Shown here piece by piece: positions 20,101-32,293 of a stretch of 64,000 nucleotides of DNA; positions within the stretch are counted from its first letter, which is position 1; each line of letters begins with the position of its first letter. The notes beneath the pieces are model-generated. The model had not been told where the DNA came from, searched no databases, and saw only the letters and a list, made by a program, of their open reading frames with translations. This DNA is from Undaria pinnatifida. Taxonomy: Eukaryota; Sar; Phaeophyceae; Laminariales; Alariaceae. The translations under genes were made by a program, and so were the position numbers. The stretch spans positions 25,337,972 through 25,401,971 of the forward strand of contig JABAKD010000023.1 of NCBI GenBank assembly GCA_012845835.1, written 5' to 3'.

Positions 20101-22190
20101 CACCCGTTGTTTTGTCACTCGCATTCGAATACAGGTAAATCCGGATCAAAGGAGACCGGAAACGGAGGGGTGGCCCTTCAACCGTCGCAGCATGCACGGA
20201 AGAGTTCGGCGGAAATCGTGGTGCACAACACGGTTCCAGGCCAGGAGGCAGGATACGATCTGCCTATAAGCGGTAAGAGTGGGGGTGTAGTCGGTAGTCG
20301 CCTCTCCGGAGCGAGCGGAAGTAAATACCCCGCCGTCCGATTGCGCGCAGCCAACATGGTACCATCACTTTGCGCAAGCTCCGCCGCTTATTGTAGAGAA
20401 GCGAGCGGGCTAGGCCGTCCGGACAGTGTACGGACTCGGGATAAGCTACCGAGAAAATCACTAGTTCGTAGCAACGAGAAATCGTTGAGTGTGTTGGAGA
20501 GTGGTCAAACCATATATGAGTCACTGCACCACGCCAACGGGGTCATGAGCGGGCCCGCTTCAATTGATCACTTGAAGTCAGAGATACCCCCCACAGGTAG
20601 TAATTTTAGAGCTTGGGGAGGTTGGAATCGGGGAGCGACATCTGGCCCACCTAGCAAAGATCGCGTGTTTTCCCCGCCGACAGTGGCAAATCATACACTG
20701 AACGGTAACGGTAAAGGTGGCAATACCCGGAGGAAGGTACAGCACTCACGAGTGTAACAATGTACAAACGTAGATATTATGCCCACCATATTCGAGCGAG
20801 ATGAATGTGTTGATGTATCCAACACGACCTCAAATGCACTGAGCCTTAATAGAAGTAGTCGTGTTCAGAGCGGAGATTTTTCGAACACGCCAGGTATGCC
20901 GGACAGCATACATGCACTCGAGCCCCACGACCAGCGTGTAGACGAGCATCCCGCTGTCTTCCCACCGTGCCAGGTGGATATCGCAACCGGAGAGCGGGCG
21001 GACTACCTGCCGGAGTTCACGCGAGCGGTTGGGGGAAGAGTAAAGCTGGACAGGCGGCGACACACGGCTCGAGCGCACATATTCGGGGGATCCAAGGCCA
21101 CGCGGACGCATGCCTGCACGGTACTACTGGACACCGGGAGCCCGTCCACCTTCATTCAAAGCAAGGTATGGGAGCGCATGCTGGCGTGTGGGTCTGCGTC
21201 ACAGAATGGGTGGTCAAAGACACCAGAAAGGAGATGGGGGGGCTTCCATGGTATCCCACTGATCACATCCAGCAGCGTACGGCTAAACATACAGATGGGA
21301 GGGGAAGGGGGAATCGTCTCTGGGGGGGGACGCGTGCCGACGGTTTGCTTGGCGGTGAATGCGCACGTAGTACCCGACGACGCCATGACGCACGCTATAT
21401 TAATCGGACGTGATGGATGGGCGGATTTCCCGATACGAAAGTTCGTGGACATCAATGAAAACGAAACAGTGTTAACATTTACCGCGCGCGAACAGAGGAA
21501 TGCCGAAAATGCCCAACGTTATTCAGGTTGGGTCAACAATGCAGTCGGGCTAGTAGAACCCAGCAGTAGCACGGCCGTTGTTGCCCGCTTTCCGGGGAAG
21601 CGGAGCAGAATTCCAAACGCTGTGTCATGGGTTAAAATCGATATCACTAATACAGACGGCACGAAGGCGGCCGACGGGATGTATTACATACGATTCAACA
21701 AAGGCTGGTTACCCCGGGAAGCAGTAGTTGAGGCCGGCACCTCAGAAATTCCTTCAGCCATACGGGAGATCAACCCTGTTTAATGCAGCCGGGCATGAAA
21801 CTGGGAACAGGGGGCGCGCCCCTGATAAAATGTGACCTAGCCAAAGCGCAGTTCATTACCACACCTCTAGAAACGGTTAATGCGGTGGACGCGGCAAATA
21901 GGGCGAGCCCCCTGAAGCAGTGCTAGAGGCCTTAGACGAGAAGCAACGCGCAGCTTTCATACGTCTGTGGAAACGGGTGCCACCACACTTGCACGACATT
22001 CAATTCGATTTTGATAAGGAGTTGTGGACGGAGGCCGATATCGATACTCTCACAGACCTGCTGTGTAAATACGAACATCGTGTCTCGCGTCACAGTACAG
22101 ACCTAGGTCACGTCACCGTAGATCCATTCCGTATCCTACTGAAGAACGATGCACGGCCAGTCAAGCAGCGACCATACCGCCACTCTCCGG
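20101..22190 (+). pseudogene. Element B pol, first part (protease and start of RT), broken
   Basis: Corresponds to the first pol segment of element A. It is open to 20757, where an A codon for Lys (AAA) has become TAA, then from MPTIFERDECVDV to 21783 with the protease site CTVLLDTGSPSTF intact. One missing T then shifts the frame (EIPSAIREINPV stop). After a small deletion near 21898 it resumes with VLEALDEKQRAAFIRLWKRV up to RPVKQRPYRHSPV, where element D has inserted. Confidence 0.92.
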
Positions 22191-22914
22191 TGTAATAAGA
22201 ACTGGACTCGGCTCACGCGGTCTGGTGAATCTCACTCGCGAGACTGCTGTATGCTCGCTAGCTGTCCAAACTCATTCCATACAATATCTGCAGGTTCTTC
22301 CATCTGACGAAATAAATGCTTGTTCTGGCTTCGAGAACTGGTCAAGAAATATGATTGATGGATCGTGTGTAATTGAGCATCATTTATCCTTCTTCACTGC
22401 TTTTGTCCGCCTACCAATCCGTCACGTACTGACTGCTTTCGCCTGATACTCGCTTACATGAGTCTGACCCGACCCCGGTGGCTTGCCATATCGTGCATCG
22501 ACTCGAGACGGCTCCAAGCGACACCCAGCGAGCTTCTGACATGAAAGGGCAACCACGACAAACCCCGGGAAATCCGCTCTCAAAACTTACCGACCTTACA
22601 ACTACTTGTTGGCAATCAGTTCTGTACCACGACTTTCATATCCTTCTCAACTTCTTCCTGGAATCCACGCAGTACCCAACGACGACCTTTCCACCTACCA
22701 AAAACCCGTGATTATTCCAGCTACCCAGATGGATCCATATCCTACTCCAAGATCGACCCACAACTACGAGCGAAGGTCAACTCCAACGCCAGGTACTCGA
22801 ATGTAGGTGTCTTAACCTTCCTTGGATCTATTCCGAACCTGAATTCTCATCTTACGTTATGAGCTTTTGACTTTCTTTATCAAGTTATCAATTGACTTAT
22901 GACTTATTACCACA
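22191..22914 (-). repeat. 3' LTR of element D
   Basis: Near-identical to 26817-27540. Differences seen by eye: GATCGACCC versus GATCAACCC, TCATCTTA versus TCAACTTA, and GACTTATT versus GACCTATT. Such high identity indicates a recent insertion. Confidence 0.95.
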
Positions 22915-23299
22915 TTGGCCCACCCTGCTTTTTAGTAGCAACCCAAACAGTTTGCTACTCAAAAGCAATTACCGCAAGGTAAGAAGTCATGACAGTAATC
23001 CCACGCAGTTGATTTGATGGCAATCATACGTGTGCATCACTGAGACGTTTAATGAACTCAACGCGACCCGAACAAAAACTTGGATGACCACCCAGACTGA
23101 ACAATCGATCAAGACAGAACGACAGAAAAGTCTCGCTCTGAGCGCTAACCGAAGCACAAGGTATAATCCAAGCTTTGCCCTACTCACCCATGCCCCTCAA
23201 AGTAGCGTGGGGTGGCAAGCTGAGAATTTTCCTCGATACTTCAACATGGTAAATTCGCCAATGCGACGATGAAACCGGAATTCAATCCCACTCTTTTTC

Positions 23300-23480
23300 C
23301 GAAACGACAGCCTCAACGAAACCTGGGGGCGTTGATGCGAGCGATTCCAAATCCCCAATGCTTCCCCGAACGGCAGCCTCAACGAAATCGGAGGGCGTTG
23401 ATGCAAGCGATTCCATGTCCCCAATCCTTCCCCGAACGGCGGCCTCAACGAAATCGGAGGGCGTGGAGGCAACCGTTTCA
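23300..23480. repeat. 66-bp tandem repeat (about 2.7 units) inside element D
   Basis: Units start at about 23300, 23366 and 23432 with the core CCTCAACGAAATCGGAGGGC. The unit length is a multiple of three, so short frames pass through it, but neither strand gives a recognisable protein. The rest of the D interior (22915-26816) contains no gene I can identify. Confidence 0.85.
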
Positions 23481-26400
23481 ATACTATCGTTACTATGCCT
23501 CCGGCCCACCCAGGATGCAACCCAGCCTCGCGATCCAGGTAACTTCCTAGAGGCCTACCCAAGCACAAACCCGTCTTTCATCGAAAGAAAACATGGCTCT
23601 CTGAACATTTTTCTCCCAAAGGAAACACCGGATAACTGGTTATCTTCGCAACGACAGCGCCGCGCCCATGCCTGTCTACCATTTATTTTCTTTACTTGCA
23701 ACGCCCCTTTAAAAAAAAAACATACAACCCTAAACAAAACAACACAAAACAAAAAAGATGGCGGCGTAGGGTGATCTGGTGTCCCCTTCCGACGAGGCGC
23801 TGGGGACGTGTTCGAGCCGTCGTCCTCCAGTATCCACCATGAAATAGTGCGAGCTTCTTCACGCCTTTCGTCCAACGTGCCTTGCCGGTTTCTGATGCCC
23901 TGGGGTAAGGACGTAACCTGTCAGGCAGCAAAACAGTGCTAGGCCCCCGATGTTCTGCACGCTGTGCGACAAGGCGTTGGTGCGTTCGGGTTGTTATCGG
24001 ATCCTGCGTGGGCGATGTTACAGCTTCGGCACACCCAAAACTAAAGAGTATCTGACAATCTCACAGTGAGTTGTATTCGTCTCGGACTCCAAACCCGGTT
24101 ATCCATATACGATAATAATACATGAGCTAGTTCATTATTTCCTGCAACGGATGTGGAAAGTCGAACGATTCTCTCCCCCCCAACTAAAATGGCAGCGGGA
24201 GGGACTCAGCGGCATAACAACGGTTGTTTTCCGCGCGCGACGTCTCGCGGCTTTACGCAGTACTATACTTCGGCATATCCACGATTCTGATTTACTCTCG
24301 CTGACATACCCGTCTACCAAAAATATCGTTCGACTAACGACCGCGGGTGACATTGTAGCACGAGCATCAATCGAAGCGTTGTAATAGTGGTGTGACGGTA
24401 ACCGAAATCCTTATCCTACCATACTTCTTTGGCTAAACCTGACAGACGTGAATGGTGGTGTCAGGAACCGATGAGCTGCCAATTATCCAACAGGCGGGTC
24501 TGTGGATTGCAGTAGACTCGGCACGCAATGATCGAACTGCGCTCATCGTTGCTGAAGAACGTCTTCTAAGCCAGAGACGTTTTTACCAAAAACAACACAG
24601 CGTATTGAGACGCACAACAGAGTAGTAGTAACTGCTAATTGCTATTAGAAAGTAAAGGGGGAAAAAGCAATTGACATTTACGTGCGTCAGTCAATTCTTC
24701 GGGCGGACTCCACTATGAGAGAACACACTTGTACAAAATACTGCTGTGGGGAACCCGTGTCAATGAAAGCTATGCCGGGGTATGTGCGTTTGGCATGAGG
24801 CCCGGCGTGAACTCGGACATGGGTTGTTTGGGGGGAAAGGGCGACGTTGATTTTTCCTCCCAGAAATGTTAAAATTCAGATAATAAATCAGGCACCTCTA
24901 TCTTAGAGTCAGGGAGGTCTACCTGCTGTCTACATGCTCTGGATGAGACATCTGCCAGACAGGGAACCAAATCGCTTTTTCTGAGAATTCCGACAAGGGC
25001 GGCGCGGAGCCGCCACCACCGATAGAATGGGTGTGTGCGTGCTTTAAAGCGACCGCACAGGCGTTACTGGCCAGCTGATACCGTCGTTGCTACAGGCTCG
25101 GCCGACGTGGTTTGTTATATGATTGTTTGAATCGAGACTGCCTCGTCTGCAATCGTCGACTGAAAAAATCATACTTATCAAAGAGTTGCCAGGGGCGAAC
25201 GTCGTGCATGCGACCCTGCGTGTACTCTGACGAGTAAGTGTTGTTAATAAGAGGGGCTTACTGAAGTCACCCCCCAAGCAAATGATGGCATGCGGAAAAA
25301 AAAAAATCAGCTACAACAATCTTGGTCAGAGTAATAAAAACATGCAATCGGCTATGTACAACAATCTTCGTCAGAAGAAAAAAAACAAGCGGTTACAACG
25401 ATCTTGGTCCGAGGAATCTAACATCCTCCAGACAAACTGCTTGCCCATACAGGCAATCTTATTTCTTGTCCTGAAACAACCGGTAAGGAAGGCGCGGGGC
25501 TACATCTTCGATTGAACAGATTTGCGTACGCTGTTGAAGGGCCATCACAGGCGATACCGGTACTGTAACGGGCATAACCGGTGAGGAAACGTACGTGAAT
25601 GTCGGGATCACCTCTTGGGCTCGTTGGTGATGGGCGTCAAAATTCTGGGGGTGCAACACTACAGTATTTTGATATGCTGCCATAACCAACACCTAGCTGT
25701 AGCTCACCAAAACGAGGTACCTTGCCACGGGTACCTGGTTTCCTACCCTGGAAACGGGGAGACGCAATGGGCGAACCTCGTTTGCTACAAGTGTTCGCAC
25801 TGCCTAAAGCGCCTAACTTAATCGTGTGATCAAAACGACCGGAGATTTTCCACGTCTCCTACTGAATTTCTTTCTTCAGCCTACTGGGGAATTGATACAC
25901 GGCTCATCCATGCAAAAATTCGTGAAGCTGATGACGAATCGAGGTCATGACTCCTGTTTTCGTCGGCTTCCTGCTGTACAACGGAAAAACAAAACACTGT
26001 AGTTAAGGGGCCCATGGAAACTCTGGTCCAAGGTACCCGAATTATTCCGTCACACGGTTCTGTACGATCTCGGAAGTCCCGATCGAGGGGCAAGACGATA
26101 CCGCACATTTTGGAATATCTACTCTACAGGAATCGGCGGTCACAAACAATGATCGGAGAGGCGGAAGAAGACGGGATGTATCGCCCCAGGTGGCCCTCGA
26201 ATCACGGTCTACGGCTACTCAACACTATCGATGACTGGTGCAAGTTGGCTGCCTGCAAAAGCATCACTCTGTTTTGTTGTATACAATCCTAGATCCACGA
26301 AAAAAAAGAATGGTTTCGCAGCGCCCAGTGCATGCTGAATTGGGGATGTGCCTGGTACCACCTTGGCCACCAGGTGCGACGAATAGAAGGCCGTCAGATC

Positions 26401-26816
26401 GTCATGATACGGTAAAACCAACGCACTGACGGGCGCGTGGGAGTGAGAAAACTGCTATGGAGGAAGGGCTAAGGTGATGTAACCGAGAACGCACTCGCAC
26501 GGCAGCAGCAGCAGCAGCGTCGAGCGGCAAGGAGGGCAATTCAGGGTATGACATGTACGACGGTGGACAGAAACATAGGCGCCATACAGTGATTTAATAT
26601 GAGCACCTTTTTGTTCCTTACATTTACGCCCGTTGTGGTCACTCGAAAAGCAAAGCGGAACAGTTTGATTGCGAAGAAAAAACAAATTGCCGGTCGTACG
26701 ACGCACCAGGGTACAAAGACACGTACATCCGATCGTCTCATTTTTCAGTGCAGTTCAGATCTCGAAGCGTTTTGCAAGCATGTATCTTAACAGACGGCAT
26801 CACAGGACAACGCCAA

Positions 26817-27540
26817 TGTAATAAGAACTGGACTCGGCTCACGCGGTCTGGTGAATCTCACTCGCGAGACTGCTGTATGCTCGCTAGCTGTCCAAACTCA
26901 TTCCATACAATATCTGCAGGTTCTTCCATCTGACGAAATAAATGCTTGTTCTGGCTTCGAGAACTGGTCAAGAAATATGATTGATGGATCGTGTGTAATT
27001 GAGCATCATTTATCCTTCTTCACTGCTTTTGTCCGCCTACCAATCCGTCACGTACTGACTGCTTTCGCCTGATACTCGCTTACATGAGTCTGACCCGACC
27101 CCGGTGGCTTGCCATATCGTGCATCGACTCGAGACGGCTCCAAGCGACACCCAGCGAGCTTCTGACATGAAAGGGCAACCACGACAAACCCCGGGAAATC
27201 CGCTCTCAAAACTTACCGACCTTACAACTACTTGTTGGCAATCAGTTCTGTACCACGACTTTCATATCCTTCTCAACTTCTTCCTGGAATCCACGCAGTA
27301 CCCAACGACGACCTTTCCACCTACCAAAAACCCGTGATTATTCCAGCTACCCAGATGGATCCATATCCTACTCCAAGATCAACCCACAACTACGAGCGAA
27401 GGTCAACTCCAACGCCAGGTACTCGAATGTAGGTGTCTTAACCTTCCTTGGATCTATTCCGAACCTGAATTCTCAACTTACGTTATGAGCTTTTGACTTT
27501 CTTTATCAAGTTATCAATTGACTTATGACCTATTACCACA
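26817..27540 (-). repeat. 5' LTR of element D
   Basis: 724 bp, carrying the putative promoter. The bases just inside (26816 down to 26798 on the minus strand) read T then TGGCGTTGTCCTGTGATG, the probable PBS. Confidence 0.95.
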
Positions 27541-27544
27541 CCGG

Positions 27545-29020
27545 TACTGGCGGCAAAGGTGCAAACTGAAATCGACAAACTAGTCTTAGCCGGAATCTTA
27601 CGCCGGTCATATTCGAACTGGAGCTCCCCATTAGTCGTAATCGCGAAATCGGACGGTAGAATTAGGATAACGTGCAACTACAAGCGGCTCAACGAACAAT
27701 CAGTCATACCGGTCTTGCCGTTGCCAACGGTAGATGACCTACTAGCTGATCTCGGTGGTGCCCAAGTTTTTAGTACGATGGACCTGGTCAGCGTTTTTTT
27801 TTCAGTGCTCCATACACGAAGACTCCATCCCCCTGACTGCGGTATGCACTCAATCCGGAAACTGGGAGTGGACAGTTATGCCGATGGGACTTGCGTCTAG
27901 CCCAGGGTGGTTTCAGTCTATCATGCTCCGCGTGTGCGAGGGTTTGGAGCGGGTACGTTTATTTATTGACGACATCGTCTGCTTTTCCAAGAATGGGGGT
28001 GAACATGTCAACGATCTCCGGAAGTTCTTGGAACGACTCACTAATTTAAACTTGAAACTAGCACCAAAGAAGGCGCACCTCGGGGTCAAAGTGGTGAAGT
28101 TTTTAGGCCACCGAATAACAGCCGAAGGCATCGCGCCAGACCCCGGAAAAGTAGAAGCATTACTGAAAATGCCGATGCCTACTAACGTCAGTCAGCTGCG
28201 CTCACTGATGGGAGCAGTGAGTTACTACAGGAAATTTTTGCCAAAAATGGCCGCGGAAACGAAAACGCTGATCGCACTACTGAAGAAGGGGGCCCGTTTT
28301 GAGTTCACAGCGGAACACACTCAGATCGTGCAGACCTTGCTAGAACAACTATCGAGCCCCAGAGTCTTGGCTTTTCCAGACTTTCCCGCGGCAATCTCAG
28401 GGGACCGGCCGTTCCAATTAATCACGGACGCGTCAGTGGACGGGTTGGGCGCCGTGGTCGAGCAGGAGCAGCGGGATGGCACGACACGCCCGATCTGTTT
28501 CCTAAGCCGAGCAACGCTTCCCAACGAAAAAAATTGGAGCGCGACAGAACTTGAGTGTGCCGCCATAATTTGGGCCGTGAAGAAAAACCGGCAACTGTTC
28601 TACGGTATACCATTCGTCGTAATAAGCGACCACCAACCGCTAAAGAACCTTGAGAGCCTCGCAACGAAAGTTAACCGCGTACAACGGTGGTATGACTTCT
28701 TGAGTGCATACACGTACAAGCTGGTGTACCGACCAGGGAAATTGAACGGGAACGCGGACCTCATGTCTAGACTGCCGTTGCCGGCAACAGAAGACGCCCT
28801 CGACGCTAAGCTACGCCTGACTGACCCCACGGACATTGACGTTTACTTTATAGGTGCCAGCGGAGTGCAGCCTCGGTTACGGGGACGGGCGGGAACACTC
28901 TTGGATGGGCTGGCAATGCCAACGGGCGACCATTCTGTTAAATCGACACACGACGCGTATGAAAATACGCGGAAGTGTGGTGAGCTAAAGCTTTATTTTT
29001 CCCCATCCGCCGGAGGATGA
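27545..29020 (+). pseudogene. Element B RT and RNase H, frameshifted
   Basis: Resumes RT exactly where element D interrupted it (VLAAKVQTEIDKLVLAGILRRSYSNWSSP). FSTMDLVS is followed by a run of nine T (27794-27802) that gives one base too many compared with element A, so the frame shifts; CSIHEDSIPLTAVCTQSGNWEW continues in the next frame. FIDDIVCFS, ITDASVDGLGAV, ATELECAAI and VISDHQPLKNL are present. After PATEDALDAKLRLTDPTDID the sequence differs from A by an inserted stretch of about 75 bases, a poly-A tract (29021-29034) and a G run, and the frame ends. Confidence 0.92.
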
Positions 29021-29175
29021 AAAAAAAAAAAAAAGAAAAAAATTCTGAGGGGGGGTAGAAGGAACATCGACCGGCGCCACCAACCACGGACGAGCAGGCG
29101 CGACTGTCGTGGCAGCGGCTACAGAGGGACCGAAAATGTAAGCAAAACCAGACGAGACCACCGGAGGGTCCACGA

Positions 29176-29826
29176 GTGTATGCGGTACCTGACGACAGTC
29201 CGCTGACCTATGCCGACGAGAGTTCCGTAGTCCGCGGCCAACTAGAACCCGGCCTAATGTTACACGCATGCCCAATGACCGAGGAAGGAAGGGAGCTTCT
29301 AAGCTCAAGGTCAAAGCAGGACGTGGCAGTAATAAATCCAGGTGAAGGATGCGATAGCGCCGGGGCAGGGGCCGAGGCGGGTGAAATCGATGCCGGGCTA
29401 CTCGAAATCCCAGAGGAGGAATTAAACAGTGAAGCGGCATGCGAGTTTGGAGAAAATTTATGCCACAAAACGGTTAAAGATTGGGCGACGGCACAGGGTA
29501 AGGATGACACTGCGCGGGTAGTAATGACGTGTTTAGCAAATGGCACACCGAGCAGCGACATAACCGGGGACGGATTAAACCCAACAGTGGACGTGCAGGA
29601 AGTGAAACGGTTAGTAGCGCAAGGTGAACTAATGGAACTTCCCAAGTCCGAGAAACTGCTCGTCCGACGTCCGTCGCGTGTCCCGGCGGATCGTCCGAAC
29701 ACACACCCCGGACAATACGAGAGGTTGCTGGGAGACGAGCCGGGGCGGACCTACGTGCCGCTGCTGCTGAGACCATGGGTGATGGACTGTGCGCACAAGG
29801 AGGCAGTACACTGGGCGAAAAGGTGA
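29176..29826 (+). CDS. Element B pol connector (HH half of integrase zinc site)
   Basis: Nearly identical to 9543-10193 in element A, from VYAVPDDSPLTYADESS to DCAHKEAVHWAKR and stop. It overlaps the integrase frame by 52 bases in the same -1 relationship as in A, so the overlap was present in their common ancestor and is not a random lesion in one copy. Confidence 0.85.
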   Translation: MYAVPDDSPLTYADESSVVRGQLEPGLMLHACPMTEEGRELLSSRSKQDVAVINPGEGCDSAGAGAEAGEIDAGLLEIPEEELNSEAACEFGENLCHKTVKDWATAQGKDDTARVVMTCLANGTPSSDITGDGLNPTVDVQEVKRLVAQGELMELPKSEKLLVRRPSRVPADRPNTHPGQYERLLGDEPGRTYVPLLLRPWVMDCAHKEAVHWAKR

Positions 29827-31658
29827 CTCTGGGACTGTTACAGCGATTTTATTGGTGGATTGGCATGACTGAGAGCGTAAAGTGGTGGATTCGAAGATGC
29901 TATACTTGCCAGGCCCGAAAAAGCACGAGGCAAACCGTGCGGTGGCCTCTGATATCCCTTCCCTTGCCGAACAGACCAGGGCAGATGGTAGCTTTCGACC
30001 TGTTGGGACCCTTGCCGACCACGGCTAAAGGTAATGCATACGTATTCCTAGTGGTGGATTTATTTAGCAGACACGCGGAGGCATATGCGATCACGGAAGA
30101 GGAGAAAACTACGGAAGGTTGTGCTGCACGGTTAGTACACGATTATATTCCGAGGTGGGGGTGCCCACATACCTTTTTATCTGACCGCGGAACGGAATTT
30201 GTGTCAGTAGTGTGCCGGGGGGTTTTCAAAATGCTGGGGTCCGTAAAAAAGTACACGAGCTCATACCACCCCCAAACTAATGGCATGGTGGAGAGGTTGA
30301 ACCACACCCTGTGCCAAATGTTGGCCTATCTCATCGCAGACGACCAAAAGAATTGGGACGAGATGTTATTGCACGTCATTGCAGCCCACAACAACAACGT
30401 GAGCAGGGGTACAGGCTTGGCGCCCAATGAAGTACACATCGGGCGTTATCCACGGTTGCCGATGACGATCTCAGAAGGTAGTGGCGTGAAAGGTCACCAG
30501 AGCGAGAAAAGAGACCACCTCGACTACTTGGGGTTGATGCGGGATAGGCAGGTGCGCGCGTATAACCTAGTAAAGGAGGAGGACCGGCTCACAAAAGCGA
30601 AGCATCAAGCCGCAAACGATGAGATCGAGCAAATTATGAACAACAAAACGAGGTTCGAAACGGGAGACTGGGTATGGGTGTATGACGACCACAGCACTAT
30701 CACGGGAGGAGGGAAACACGTAATAAAACCGGCAGAAGGCAGCTCGAACGTGAAGGCGTTCGCGCTGGTCAGTAAACTAGCCAACTGTTGGACAGGACCG
30801 TACAAGATGTTATTGGTCGTGCCCTATACAATGGCTGATGGACGTGAAGTGGGACCGAAGTTACTACTATTGGACATTAAAGCTGATGAGCCCGGTCATC
30901 GCGGGATAAATGCGCGCGTGTCGGTACACCGGTGTAAGAAATGCTTTAACCCCCACGGAGGAGAAACTGCGCCGAGGTTGTTGCCGTGGGCCATGAGCAA
31001 CTACGTTCTAAACAAATACTCGGAGATATCACCCCCGTTCCACCTGACGACTGACGACGTGACCGCAGAGCTAGACATACACCGCGTCACGCCCCGAAAA
31101 CTAAGCAAACACCGACTAACGAGAGGGCTGGGCGGCAAAATTGCGGTGCAATATTATACGTACTGGGATGAGGTAGAGCGCCCCACATGGGAACACGAAG
31201 AGGATTTAACGCAGTACGGGAACTTGGTGATGAGATACTGGGCGGGAGAACCCGTGCAAGTCAGAGGGGATAACACGAAATATCGCCGGTACAGAGTCCA
31301 AGTAGCTAAGCGAGCAATTGCCCGAGAAAAAGGCGAGAGACATGTACCGACCGGATATATGGTGTGCTGTGACGTCCGAGCACGGCCGAGTCTGTATTCA
31401 CCTGACATCGTTGGTTCGTACATCTATTTCAAAACGACCCACGCAGGATGGCAGCTGGCGCGAGTGGTGGGACTAGCGGAGGACGCGGAGAGCAAAAGTC
31501 TACCGCATACCATAAAGATGCTAGACCTGGGGAAGCAATACAACGTACATTTATCGAAGGAGACACTAACAACCGTTAGCGAGGAGCGAGGATCTTGGTG
31601 CTGGCATGTGCATCAGCGAACGCGGAGCCCGAAGAACTACACACCATCGTTGGAGTAG
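29775..31658 (+). CDS. Element B integrase with chromodomain-like tail
   Basis: 627 codons, open throughout, almost the same as the A integrase: CYTC zinc cysteines, catalytic D in AFDLLGPLP, D in FLSDRGTEF, E in GMVERLNHT, and the YYTYWDEVERPTWEHEEDL segment. Selective retention of an open integrase in an otherwise broken element may simply reflect recent age. Translation would need frameshifting from the connector. Confidence 0.9.
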   Translation: MGDGLCAQGGSTLGEKVTLGLLQRFYWWIGMTESVKWWIRRCYTCQARKSTRQTVRWPLISLPLPNRPGQMVAFDLLGPLPTTAKGNAYVFLVVDLFSRHAEAYAITEEEKTTEGCAARLVHDYIPRWGCPHTFLSDRGTEFVSVVCRGVFKMLGSVKKYTSSYHPQTNGMVERLNHTLCQMLAYLIADDQKNWDEMLLHVIAAHNNNVSRGTGLAPNEVHIGRYPRLPMTISEGSGVKGHQSEKRDHLDYLGLMRDRQVRAYNLVKEEDRLTKAKHQAANDEIEQIMNNKTRFETGDWVWVYDDHSTITGGGKHVIKPAEGSSNVKAFALVSKLANCWTGPYKMLLVVPYTMADGREVGPKLLLLDIKADEPGHRGINARVSVHRCKKCFNPHGGETAPRLLPWAMSNYVLNKYSEISPPFHLTTDDVTAELDIHRVTPRKLSKHRLTRGLGGKIAVQYYTYWDEVERPTWEHEEDLTQYGNLVMRYWAGEPVQVRGDNTKYRRYRVQVAKRAIAREKGERHVPTGYMVCCDVRARPSLYSPDIVGSYIYFKTTHAGWQLARVVGLAEDAESKSLPHTIKMLDLGKQYNVHLSKETLTTVSEERGSWCWHVHQRTRSPKNYTPSLE

Positions 31659-32293
31659 AGGTGTCGCGGGGGGTTCGGTGACTGCGGACAGCGGGACATG
31701 ACCAGGCTGCAGGTTAACTTCGGGGGGGGGGCGGGGTTGCAATACCAGCAGAAATAGGGGCAGGGTTGGAGGTTCGAGTAGCAGGACGACCACGCTACAG
31801 GTTAACCTCACGGCAGGGGGGGGGCGAATCGCAGTTACGCAAGCAGGGTACACAAAATTTTAGTCTACGAGAATTGCAATGCTTAGTGGGACTGGAGCGG
31901 TGTATTTTTCTTGGCATGCTGCTGTTAGGGCAGGGTTTATCACGGTCGTCCAGTAGTCCCTGCGATACGCAACCTCACGTACGAGAGTTGTCCCGCCACA
32001 CACGCCCCTCATAAGGCAACGGTGGACCAGGGTGGACATTTGGCAGATTTTTTTCTTCTTCCGGGGTTGGGAATTACGCAATCGGGGTACGCCGAAGGCG
32101 GCATTTTGGCTATACGAGAATTGTAGTAGTACATTTGACGAGGTATTGCTTTGGGGAGGGTTCCTGCCGGTTATCGGGCGGATTTTGCGAATGGTACTAT
32201 AGTGATGTAGCCCCTGCGAAACACAAATCTCATATACGAGAGTTGTTCCACCGCACGCCCTTTATATGGCCACGATGTACCAGGGTGAGCTAT
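31659..32293 (+). other. 3' untranslated region and PPT of element B
   Basis: Equivalent of 7079-7710 in A. It ends with ACCAGGGTGAGCTAT just before the LTR, one base different from the A polypurine region. Nothing coding is supported. Confidence 0.7.

Larger units (their letters stand above)
22191..27540 (-). mobile_element. Element D: nested LTR element without recognisable genes (LARD-like)
   Basis: Two 724-bp LTRs (22191-22914 and 26817-27540) differ at only about three positions and bound 3.9 kb. CCGG flanks both sides (22187-22190 and 27541-27544), a 4-bp target duplication inside the RT gene of element B. On the minus strand the LTR begins TGTGGTAATAAG and ends TTATTACA; TGGCGTTGTCCTGTGATG (26798-26815) follows the right LTR as a PBS, and AAAAAGCAGGGTGGGCCAA precedes the left LTR as a PPT, so it reads on the minus strand. 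The interior has only short open frames, none recognisable, so it must be mobilised in trans. The LTR start, PBS and PPT resemble those of A. Confidence 0.9.

Noticed and set aside
20830-21455. Frames antisense to the protease region of element B and the matching frames in A
   Set aside because: They occur identically in both elements only because the protease sequence is shared; no domain is recognisable.
22225-22806. Small proteins at 22225-22806 and again at 26851-27432
   Set aside because: Identical frames in both LTRs of element D; no ribosomal or domain evidence.
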